Of a stretch of 38,865 nt of DNA, positions 8,368-15,430 are shown in pieces. The first letter of the stretch is position 1. Each line of letters opens with the position of its first letter. The DNA is taken from positions 1-38,865 of the forward strand of contig NZ_VOHR01000005.1 of the NCBI RefSeq assembly GCF_009192725.1, written 5' to 3'. The notes under the pieces are model-generated. The model saw nothing but the letters and a program-made list of their open reading frames with translations. It was not told the origin of the DNA and searched no databases. Both the position numbers and the translations under genes were made by a program. The DNA comes from Segeticoccus rhizosphaerae. GTDB taxonomy: Bacteria; Actinomycetota; Actinomycetes; Actinomycetales; Dermatophilaceae.

Positions 8368-10505
8368 CCGGGGCGGAGGCCGGTCCGGCGCAACCAGCGA
8401 AGGTGAAGGTGAGCGTCGTCGTGCCGGTCTTCAACCCCGGCGGGCACATCGACCCGCTGATCCGGTCGTTGGCAGAGCAGACGATGCCGGCCTCGGACTT
8501 CGAGACGATCTTCGTGGATGACGGGTCGACCGACGACACCCCGGGCAAGCTGGACCGGTTGGCCGCGTCCACACCGAATGTCAGGGTGATCCACACCCCG
8601 GGCTCCGGATGGTCGGGCAGACCACGCAACATCGGCATCGACGCGGCCGAGGGTGAGTACGTCCAGCTCGTCGACCACGACGACGAGTTGGGCACGGAGG
8701 CGTTGGAGCGGCTGTACGCCTATGCGGTGGCGAACGGGTCGGACGTCGTCGTGGGCAAGGAGGTGCGCAAGGGCGGCGCCTGGCACGTGGCGCCCCTCTT
8801 TGACAAGAACCGTCCTCGAGCCACCTTCGGGAAGGACCCGCTGGTGGGCATCATGACGCCACACAAGATGTTCCGGCGGGAGTTCCTGAACGAACACCAC
8901 ATCAGGTTCTTCGAAGGGCCGCGGCGAATGGAGGACCACCCCTTCGTCCTGGAGGCGTTCTTCTGCGCCGACGTGATCTCGGTGCTGTCGGACTACCCCG
9001 TCTACTACTGGCACCGGCGCGCAGACCGCGGCAACGCGGGAGCGCGGGCCTACGAGTGGGCCGACTTCTACGTCTACATGCGGGACACCCTCGACGTCAT
9101 CGAGCGCTACACCGAGCCGGGGGATCTCCGGGACCGGCTGCTGGCCTTCTACTACGACAGCAAGGGGCTGGGCTGGCTGACCCGGTCGGTGCCGCACCGG
9201 ACGCCCGCGGAGTTGCGCAAGCACTTCGATGCGCTGCGGGAGCTGGCGCAGGAGCGCTTCCCGCCCTCGGTGGACATCCACCTGCACGGCATGGCCCGGG
9301 CGCGTTCCCAGCTCCTTCGGGCCGGTGACTTCGAGGGCCTGGTCGCGCTGGGAGCCGTCGAGTCGGCCATCGGGGTCCACCAGGAGCTGGTCGAGATCGA
9401 GGTCGTGGACGACACGTTTCGGGTGCGAGCCATCACAGGCCTGTGCTACGGAGACGGCTCACCGTTGCAGTTCCAGGTCGACGGTGGGCGGACCTGGTGG
9501 CGGCCTCCGATCGAGCTCGGCTCGCCGGTGTCCCACGACGTCCTGGACTTCAGCGCGGTCCACGGCCGGCGGCGGATCGAGCTCGCCCTGCGCAATCGCC
9601 GTTCTCACGACGTGCACCTGATCAGCGGGGACGCAGAGCAGATGACGGAGGAAGCACCCGGCATCCTTCCCTTCACCTTCGACACGGTCTTCGAGTTCGA
9701 CCCCGAGACCGTTGCGGGCGGGCAACCGTTGGAGCCCGCCGTCTACGACGTCTTCGTGCGGGTGACCTGCTCACCGTGGCGGAGGCAGGCACCGCTGCAG
9801 AGCCTCCCCGGGGCGCCCCAGCGGAGGCCCTTGAGCAGAGGGTCGCGGGCGACCCACAGCGTCGTGCCTTTCACCACGCCGAGCGGGCGGGTCGCGCTCG
9901 ACGTCGACCACCAGACCCTCATCGACCAGGAGGCGGAGATGAACGACCGTGAGGCGACCTCGACCGGCGGCAACGGGCCCGGGCCCAAGGACCAGGCTGT
10001 CGTGGTGGAGGTGACCTCCAGCTATGCGCGGCGCTCTGCTGACCGGGTGCGTCTCGTGCTGCACCTGCCCGGGGCGGGGACGAGCGATGGACAACGGGCC
10101 CGGGTGCGTCTTCAGCGCGCGCAGAGTGCCGTGACGGGTGACGCCACGGTCACCGACGCCATAGGCGGGATCCGCGTCGAGGCGGGGCTGCCGGCCGACC
10201 GTCTGCCGTCCGGTACCTGGAGCATCGCCGTCAGCCTCGGCCAGGGTGAACGCTTCCAGCGAGTGCAGGCACGTCTGCTCACGAGCACGACCCGGCCCGT
10301 AGCGCTCCTGACGGGGTCCGCGCCCCGCGGATCGGCCTCGGGAGGAAGCGGGCGCGTCGCGCAACCACCCAAGGCTCCCGGTCACCCCGATTGGATGCGT
10401 CGTGCCGGTCGGCAGGTCGATCGGGCGCTCGGTGTGCTGCCGCCGGCACAGGCCGCACGCTGCCGCAAGGCACTTCGCGCGACGGCGCGCCGAATGCTCG
10501 GCTGA
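8364..10505 (+). CDS. Family 2 glycosyltransferase with long beta-rich C-terminal region (paralogue)
   Basis: 713 residues. The GT-A catalytic domain occupies roughly 13-230: VKVSVVVPVFN, DDGS (52-55), GSGWSGRPRN (80-89) and DHDD (104-107). A linker follows, then ~380 residues that look like repeated beta modules, and a basic C-terminus. The GSGW-GRPRN and DHDD context is shared with the gene at 956-2908, so the two are paralogues in mirror-image positions. ATG 8364 overlaps the TagF/GT4 stop by four bases. It is predicted to decorate the polymer made by the upstream fusion; two paralogues suggest two related but different acceptors or donors (inference). Confidence 0.85.
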   Translation: MTGAEAGPAQPAKVKVSVVVPVFNPGGHIDPLIRSLAEQTMPASDFETIFVDDGSTDDTPGKLDRLAASTPNVRVIHTPGSGWSGRPRNIGIDAAEGEYVQLVDHDDELGTEALERLYAYAVANGSDVVVGKEVRKGGAWHVAPLFDKNRPRATFGKDPLVGIMTPHKMFRREFLNEHHIRFFEGPRRMEDHPFVLEAFFCADVISVLSDYPVYYWHRRADRGNAGARAYEWADFYVYMRDTLDVIERYTEPGDLRDRLLAFYYDSKGLGWLTRSVPHRTPAELRKHFDALRELAQERFPPSVDIHLHGMARARSQLLRAGDFEGLVALGAVESAIGVHQELVEIEVVDDTFRVRAITGLCYGDGSPLQFQVDGGRTWWRPPIELGSPVSHDVLDFSAVHGRRRIELALRNRRSHDVHLISGDAEQMTEEAPGILPFTFDTVFEFDPETVAGGQPLEPAVYDVFVRVTCSPWRRQAPLQSLPGAPQRRPLSRGSRATHSVVPFTTPSGRVALDVDHQTLIDQEAEMNDREATSTGGNGPGPKDQAVVVEVTSSYARRSADRVRLVLHLPGAGTSDGQRARVRLQRAQSAVTGDATVTDAIGGIRVEAGLPADRLPSGTWSIAVSLGQGERFQRVQARLLTSTTRPVALLTGSAPRGSASGGSGRVAQPPKAPGHPDWMRRAGRQVDRALGVLPPAQAARCRKALRATARRMLG

Positions 10506-10530
10506 ACACCGCGCTGCGCCCTGCGTTCAG
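10502..10530. terminator. Inverted repeat between convergent genes, possible bidirectional terminator
   Basis: CTGAAC (10502-10507) and GTTCAG (10525-10530) are exact inverted copies, and each includes or borders the stop of one of the two convergent genes. The loop is 17 bases and GC-rich with a small inner GCG/CGC pairing. There is no U tract, so this is a moderate-to-weak terminator candidate. Confidence 0.35.
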
Positions 10531-11282
10531 TCCGGTGTGCGCAGGCCTGCCGAGGCCAGCACGCGTCGCACTTCGGGGGCCGCCCGTCCCGCTGGCAGTT
10601 GGCGCAGCCGTCGGAGGTCGGGCCAGACCGGTGCTGCGAGGAACTGCGCGGGGTCCATGGCACGGGTGCGCCGCAGCACCTCCTCCGGCACGGTCTGGGG
10701 ATCCGGGACGACATACTCCTCGACGACATCGTCGTACGCATCGATCAGCGCGTTCGACGAGGCGTCCGGAGCGAGGAGCACGAGCGTGCCGGTCGGAGCG
10801 GTGTCCATCTCCAGGCACACGAGGTCGGGACGCAGGGCGCGCACCGTCGAGACGACCTTGTAGACGTCGCCTGCCCAGGCCCGCCGCTTCTTGGCGGCCT
10901 CCCGCCCGCGGCCGGCCTCGTCGACGTGCCGGGGCAACATGTCGTCCAGCACGATGACGCTCGCCGGGTGGGTGTGCCGTTCCACGTTGATGAGGTCACG
11001 CAGGGCGTACTCCGACAGGTGCATCCCATCGATGAAGGCCAGGTCGATGACCGGCTCGGGGAAGTGCGCCAACGGCGCCTTCCTCGCGAAGAACTCGTCG
11101 CTGGTGGACCGCACCAGCTGAAGGTCACAGGAGACCTCGTTGATGACCGAGAAGGCAGGGTCGACGCCGATCGTCGAGGTTCGCGACAGCGTGATGCTGC
11201 GGCCCGTCTGGACGCCGATCTCCAGATAGGTGCGCGGACTCAGCAGCTCGTGCAGCCTGCTCAAGAGTTCATGGCGCAGCAC
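10527..11282 (-). CDS. Class I SAM-dependent methyltransferase (Methyltransf_24-like)
   Basis: 251 residues. Motif I is YLEIGVQTG (19-27), followed by an IGVDPAF strand that would bind the SAM ribose, then DLAFIDGMH and VIVLDDMLPRH, a pattern found in sugar O-methyltransferases and related proteins of glycan clusters. The C-terminal ~100 residues extend past the Rossmann core. Start GTG 11282 has AGGAG six bases upstream. It is a single gene, convergent with the GT2 gene and divergent from a sulfotransferase. A sugar or polyol of the polymer is the likely acceptor from context only. The methyltransferase fold is firm, the substrate is unknown. Confidence 0.75.
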   Translation of the reverse strand: MLRHELLSRLHELLSPRTYLEIGVQTGRSITLSRTSTIGVDPAFSVINEVSCDLQLVRSTSDEFFARKAPLAHFPEPVIDLAFIDGMHLSEYALRDLINVERHTHPASVIVLDDMLPRHVDEAGRGREAAKKRRAWAGDVYKVVSTVRALRPDLVCLEMDTAPTGTLVLLAPDASSNALIDAYDDVVEEYVVPDPQTVPEEVLRRTRAMDPAQFLAAPVWPDLRRLRQLPAGRAAPEVRRVLASAGLRTPD

Positions 11283-11330
11283 GGAGTACTCCTGTCGTGT
11301 CTTCCCGAAGGCTCGGAACTCCTCGTCGTC

Positions 11331-11336
11331 AGCCTA
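11331..11336 (-). promoter_or_regulatory. Possible -10 box (TAGGCT) for the methyltransferase
   Basis: TAGGCT on the minus strand fits TANNNT about 48 bases before GTG 11282. No clear -35 is seen. The rest of the 216-base divergent region 11283-11498 contains a CCCTCGAGGG palindrome near 11443 but no plus-strand TANNNT box. Confidence 0.25.
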
Positions 11337-11498
11337 TCCGTCTCGGCGGGAGTCGCCGTGGTGGCGGCTCGCGGAGGTCGCGCCCCGCCATGGATCATCG
11401 AGTGCCAGCATGGGAAGGCGAGAGTGTGGCACCCTCGAGGGAGTCGACCATCTTCGCTGTTGTCCTGCAGCGATCCGAACTGCGGAGGTTCCTCGGCC

Positions 11499-12326
11499 AT
11501 GAGCCGCTCGTTGACGCACCGCGCCGCGCTCATGGTGCCTTCGCTGCGGCGGGTGCTCGAGGACCGCGATGCCACCCGGGCCGAGTGCAAGGCGCTCCGC
11601 AAACGGGCTGAGCGGCTCCGGAGGGAGCGCGACGCGCTGCGCCGACAGTACGAGGTGCTCCTCGAGGCCGACACGAGCCGGTGGGACCAGCTGCGCTACG
11701 TCTTCATCGCCACCTACGGCCGTTCCGGATCCACCCTGCTCCAGGGAATCCTCAACGCCACGCCCGGCTACCTCATTCGCGGAGAGAACGACAGTGCCCT
11801 GTTCCACCTCTTCCGCTATCACCAGCTGGCGACCGAGCGGCGGGATCTGTTGAAGGGGCGCCACCTCACGTCGGCCCATCCCTACTTCGGGATCGACGGG
11901 TATCCCGACGACGTCGCGCTCGCGCAGCTGCGTTCGGTGGCGCTCAAGACGATCCTGCGTCCGGAGCCCGACACGCGAGTCACCGGCGTCAAGGAGATCC
12001 GCTGGAACGACCCGCGGGTGCCTCAGTTCGTGGCCTTTCTCCAGCAGGCGTTTCCGGGATCGCGTTTCCTCATCAACACCAGGGACAACGACCAGGTGAG
12101 CCGGAGCAAGTGGTGGGCCAAGCGTCCCAATGCCCTGGAGCAGATCCGTGCCCGGGAAGCCAAGCTGCTCGACCTGGCAGCCGTGCTGGGAGACGACGCC
12201 TACCACGTGCACTACAACGACTACGTCGCTGACCCCACAGTCCTCGAGGGCATGTTCAGCTGGTTGGGCGAAGACTTCGATGTCGACCGAGTGGCTGCGA
12301 CCTTGGCTACGCCGCACTCCTACTGA
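11499..12326 (+). CDS. Sulfotransferase with N-terminal coiled coil
   Basis: 275 residues. Residues ~17-57 are a charged Arg/Glu/Leu-rich stretch likely to form a coiled coil. The sulfotransferase domain follows: YGRSGSTLLQ (73-82) is the PAPS 5'-phosphosulfate loop, and INTRDNDQVSRS, with R195 and S201, fits the 3'-phosphate site. No signal peptide is seen. ATG 11499 is chosen because GGAGG lies about ten bases before it; the open frame to its left is non-coding. Its stop overlaps the convergent LicD-family gene by seven bases. The coiled coil could mediate dimerisation or docking to a membrane enzyme (inference). The acceptor is unknown. Confidence 0.8.
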   Translation: MSRSLTHRAALMVPSLRRVLEDRDATRAECKALRKRAERLRRERDALRRQYEVLLEADTSRWDQLRYVFIATYGRSGSTLLQGILNATPGYLIRGENDSALFHLFRYHQLATERRDLLKGRHLTSAHPYFGIDGYPDDVALAQLRSVALKTILRPEPDTRVTGVKEIRWNDPRVPQFVAFLQQAFPGSRFLINTRDNDQVSRSKWWAKRPNALEQIRAREAKLLDLAAVLGDDAYHVHYNDYVADPTVLEGMFSWLGEDFDVDRVAATLATPHSY

Positions 12327-13612
12327 CCGGTCGCCTGCTCTCCCGCGATGTCCTCGTAACCCGCGCCCGACCACTGGTGCCGGAAGGCAGGGTCGGGGTT
12401 GCGCCACCCTGGGCCGTAGACGGTTTCGAGGTACTGCAGGGGGTTGCGTGGAAGGGGGCACGCGTGACCGAGCATGGGTCCCTCGGAGGTCGGAAACATC
12501 GTCTCCCGGTGGAGCGAGCCGCGGGTGCCGGGATACCACGAGATCGCGTCCCCCTCGAAGATCCCGACGAAGACGTCCAGCTTCTTGCCCTGGCCGGGCC
12601 TCGCCACCTGACGATGGGCGAGATGTCTTCCGGTGGCGGTGTAGCCCGCGCTGGAGAGGAAGGCGCTGATCCGCTGATTCGCCTGGGCGAGGGTGGCCGC
12701 CTGGTGGGGCTCGAAGGCCACGATGAGGTCGAGGTCGTCGTCGTGCGGGATGAGGTCACCGTCGCGAACCACCGCCAGCACGGCGCCGAAGCCGAAGCAG
12801 ACGTGCGGCGTGAGCTGACGGAGCCGGTGGACCACCTCGACGGCCGTGGCCACGTAGTTCCGCTTCTCGTCCTCGGACCAGTAGCGGAATGACCGCTTCA
12901 CCCCGTGGATGGTCCACTCCAGGCTGCGGGCTCCGAGGATCCCGTGGTTGACCGCTCCACGGACGGCCGCGCGTTCGTCATCGGTGATCCACGGGAGGTG
13001 CTGCAGCGCGTTGGATGCCCGTTTGTAGGCGCCGACCCCCATGTCCACGACGATCGCGGCGAGGTCAGCAGTCTCATCGGAGAGGGGTTGGAGGCGGTAG
13101 AGGGCCTGTTGGGCGAGGACGCTGCGCAGCAGCTGGACCCGGGCCCGTCCGTCGTAGACCTTCTGCCACGATCCATCGGCTCCAGCCACGAGCATCTGCA
13201 TCCCGCGTGCCCGCGACGCGTTGGGGCTCGTGACGTTGTGCACGGTCACGTGACGGATCCCCACGGGCCGATCGAACGACACCTCCACCCAGGGAGCGGT
13301 CTCCAACTCGGTGTGGAAGGCTGCGTCGTGGTGCCCGTGGGCCTCGAACAGCGCAGCAGCGGCCGTCCCGGTGGTCCCGGTCCAGGCGCTACTACTCCTC
13401 CACGAGGCGTGTGACCGCCAGTTCTCGTCATCGGCCGCCACCTCGATGGCGTGCAGGTGGAAGTACGTCTGACCAGGCACCTGGAGTCGAAGCCTGACGG
13501 CGCCGTCGTGGTCCACGGGCACACGCAGGACTCCCTGCGGAGCGAGGAAGTCGAGGTCTGGAAAGGCTGCCCTGACGCCTTGGATCTCCGTCACCAGACG
13601 TGCGGGATCCAC
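12320..13612 (-). CDS. LicD-family transferase with N-terminal discoidin-like domain
   Basis: 430 residues. The C-terminal ~150 residues carry the LicD nucleotidyltransferase-fold signature: GFGAVLAVVRDGDLIPHDDDLDL (broken here as GFGAVLAV, then RDGDLIP, then HDDDLDL; acidic metal-binding residues near 284-290), then GKKLDVFVG. LicD proteins transfer phosphocholine or other phospho-groups onto teichoic acids and glycans. The N-terminal half is not part of LicD: the run from TAPWVEVSF through HVTVHNV to ADGSWQKV resembles a discoidin (F5/8 type C) carbohydrate-binding sandwich. Start GTG 13612 lies four bases after the upstream methyltransferase stop, with only a weak ribosome site, so coupling is likely. 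Last gene of a four-gene minus operon, overlapping the convergent sulfotransferase by seven bases. Confidence 0.75.
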   Translation of the reverse strand: MDPARLVTEIQGVRAAFPDLDFLAPQGVLRVPVDHDGAVRLRLQVPGQTYFHLHAIEVAADDENWRSHASWRSSSAWTGTTGTAAAALFEAHGHHDAAFHTELETAPWVEVSFDRPVGIRHVTVHNVTSPNASRARGMQMLVAGADGSWQKVYDGRARVQLLRSVLAQQALYRLQPLSDETADLAAIVVDMGVGAYKRASNALQHLPWITDDERAAVRGAVNHGILGARSLEWTIHGVKRSFRYWSEDEKRNYVATAVEVVHRLRQLTPHVCFGFGAVLAVVRDGDLIPHDDDLDLIVAFEPHQAATLAQANQRISAFLSSAGYTATGRHLAHRQVARPGQGKKLDVFVGIFEGDAISWYPGTRGSLHRETMFPTSEGPMLGHACPLPRNPLQYLETVYGPGWRNPDPAFRHQWSGAGYEDIAGEQATGQ

Positions 13613-13616
13613 GGGC

Positions 13617-14270
13617 TCAGCCTTGGCGCACGAGGAGGCAACGGGCCACGTGGGCGTCGTCCTGCTTGTACTTCGCGAACCCGAATCCCTCGACCGAGTA
13701 GGTGGTCCGGAATCCGTGCTCGAACGCGTCAAGCTGGAAGGTGACAGGTTCGAGGAACCGGCGGAAGTGTCGCTCGGTCACCTTCTCGCCCGTCCGGTCG
13801 CGCGTGGTGCGGAATTCGACCGCCATGAGGTCGCCGGGCTTCGTCAGGGCGCGGGCACAACGGAAGAAAGCCCGTTCCTCCTGCTCGGTGATGGCGTGCA
13901 GGAAGAAGCGCGCGTAGACGACGGTCGCCCCGTCGGCCGGCGGGACCTTGTCGGCGAGCTCGGGGTCGTCGATGCGTGCCGCGACGAAGTCGGCATCGTG
14001 CCCGAGGGACTGGGCGTTCTCGTGACAGCGCTTGATCGCTGGTTCGGCGGCGTCGATCCCCACGACCTGGTGCCCCTGGGCAGCGAAGAACATGGCGTCC
14101 CGACCGTTTCCACAGCCGAACTCGACGATGCGGTGATGTCGGTCCAGCTCGCCCGCCACGAAGGTGGCGAACTGCGAGGGCAGGCCCGGTCCACTCGCGC
14201 GCGCGTAGTACGCGTCCCAGTAGCCAGCGTCGCCCGCCTGCAGGACGGTATCGTCCTTCTCGTCTGGCAT
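13617..14270 (-). CDS. Class I SAM-dependent methyltransferase
   Basis: 217 residues. SAM-binding motif I is VEFGCGNGRD (49-58), followed by HQVVGIDAAEPAI with the acidic ribose-binding residue, and later VVYARFFLHAI as the post-motif strand and helix. This is the Methyltransf_25/TehB-like fold. Start ATG 14270 has GGAGGGAG upstream; an open frame continues to 14360 but overlaps the previous gene and lacks a ribosome site. It lies 65 bases after the sulfotransferase and four bases before the LicD-family gene. Expected to methylate a polymer sugar or a polar head group (inference). No closer family name is justified. Confidence 0.75.
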   Translation of the reverse strand: MPDEKDDTVLQAGDAGYWDAYYARASGPGLPSQFATFVAGELDRHHRIVEFGCGNGRDAMFFAAQGHQVVGIDAAEPAIKRCHENAQSLGHDADFVAARIDDPELADKVPPADGATVVYARFFLHAITEQEERAFFRCARALTKPGDLMAVEFRTTRDRTGEKVTERHFRRFLEPVTFQLDAFEHGFRTTYSVEGFGFAKYKQDDAHVARCLLVRQG

Positions 14271-14335
14271 CAGGCTGTCTCCCTCCGAGGACGTGACCCG
14301 TCCTGCGTCGATGCAGCGTACATCGCGAGAAGTGG

Positions 14336-15430
14336 TCACCGACGACGGGAGCGCCGCCACGCCGCGACCTCGGCGCGCGTCGCTCTGACAACTCCCCGCC
14401 CGAGCGACCCGAGCCCGGTCTCCTCCGCGGCGGAGGTGGCACGGCCCTGTCCCGGTGTGGAGACCTCCCCGGCCTCGATCTCCTTGCGGATACGCCTTTC
14501 GGCAGCCCGGACCCGACGCTGGATCTCGTCATGGGAGAGCGCGACCGCGTCCTTGTACATCGTGCCGTAGGTGGCTCGCAGCCGGTCCAGCTCGGTCAGC
14601 GCGGCTGCATCGAGGTCAGTGGACCCCGACGCGTGCCCGGTCAGGATCTGCCAGGCCCCCTCGGCCAGGTCGACCAGCTGTTGAGGGGCGGACACGTTCG
14701 TCCAGTCGGCCCGTATCCGGTGCAGGCCGGGGTCGATGAAGTCGTCGACCGCGTGCGGCTCGGTGCTGCGGAGAACGCGCTCGTCGAGACCGAGGTCGAG
14801 GGTGTCCGAGATGCGAAGGAGCGTGCCACGCCAGTCGGTGAGCAACTCGTCATACAGGGCAAAGGTCCGGCGATGGCCGCGCGAGGTGTGCTCGTTGACG
14901 GTGGTGGCATTGAACCATCCTGCGACCAGGCTGATCTCACGGTCGGCTCGTTGTCGCGCGTTCTTGCCGCCGTAGTAGGTGGTGCGGCTGCCGACGACCT
15001 CGGCGGGGTGACGGAGCATGGTCAAGAAGGTGGGCTCGACGCCGACGGAACGCGCTGCCCCTACCCACAGATCACGGAACCAGAAGGCGCGGGGGTCCTT
15101 GATGACGAGGTGCGGCTGCTCGAACGCCTTCTCGAGCCAGGTCGTCAGCGTGGCCTGGGGCCTGCGCCCCTTGCAGACCTTGTCGACGAGCGACGGCGCG
15201 TCGGGACGGGAGTCCATCGTGTTGACGCTCGCACGGCGCAGATGACGCTTGTGGAAGTTGATCACCCAGAGCGGCTCGTAGTGTCCCCGCGGATTGGCCT
15301 CGGTGGCGCCCATGACTGGCGGCGGCACGGTGTAGCCGAGCCGCGTGAGGGCGCCGGCCACCATGCTGGTGCCGCTGCGGCCGGCGCCAGTGACGATGAC
15401 CAGCCTTCGTGCGGTCTTGGGATCAGTCAT
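14336..15430 (-). CDS. Sulfotransferase family protein
   Basis: 364 residues. The P-loop-like PAPS site is VTGAGRSGTSMVAG (13-26), and RHPAEVVGSR fits the 3'-phosphate motif. IKDPRAFWFRDLW is a conserved block shared with the paralogue at 22059-23288. The last ~110 residues are helical and charged, ending in a basic tail. ATG 15430 overlaps the stop of the TagF/GT4 fusion by eight bases, so translation is coupled. PAPS would come from the CysDNC proteins encoded elsewhere in the window. Substrate unknown, probably the product or precursor of the neighbouring TagF fusion (inference). Confidence 0.8.
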   Translation of the reverse strand: MTDPKTARRLVIVTGAGRSGTSMVAGALTRLGYTVPPPVMGATEANPRGHYEPLWVINFHKRHLRRASVNTMDSRPDAPSLVDKVCKGRRPQATLTTWLEKAFEQPHLVIKDPRAFWFRDLWVGAARSVGVEPTFLTMLRHPAEVVGSRTTYYGGKNARQRADREISLVAGWFNATTVNEHTSRGHRRTFALYDELLTDWRGTLLRISDTLDLGLDERVLRSTEPHAVDDFIDPGLHRIRADWTNVSAPQQLVDLAEGAWQILTGHASGSTDLDAAALTELDRLRATYGTMYKDAVALSHDEIQRRVRAAERRIRKEIEAGEVSTPGQGRATSAAEETGLGSLGRGVVRATRAEVAAWRRSRRR

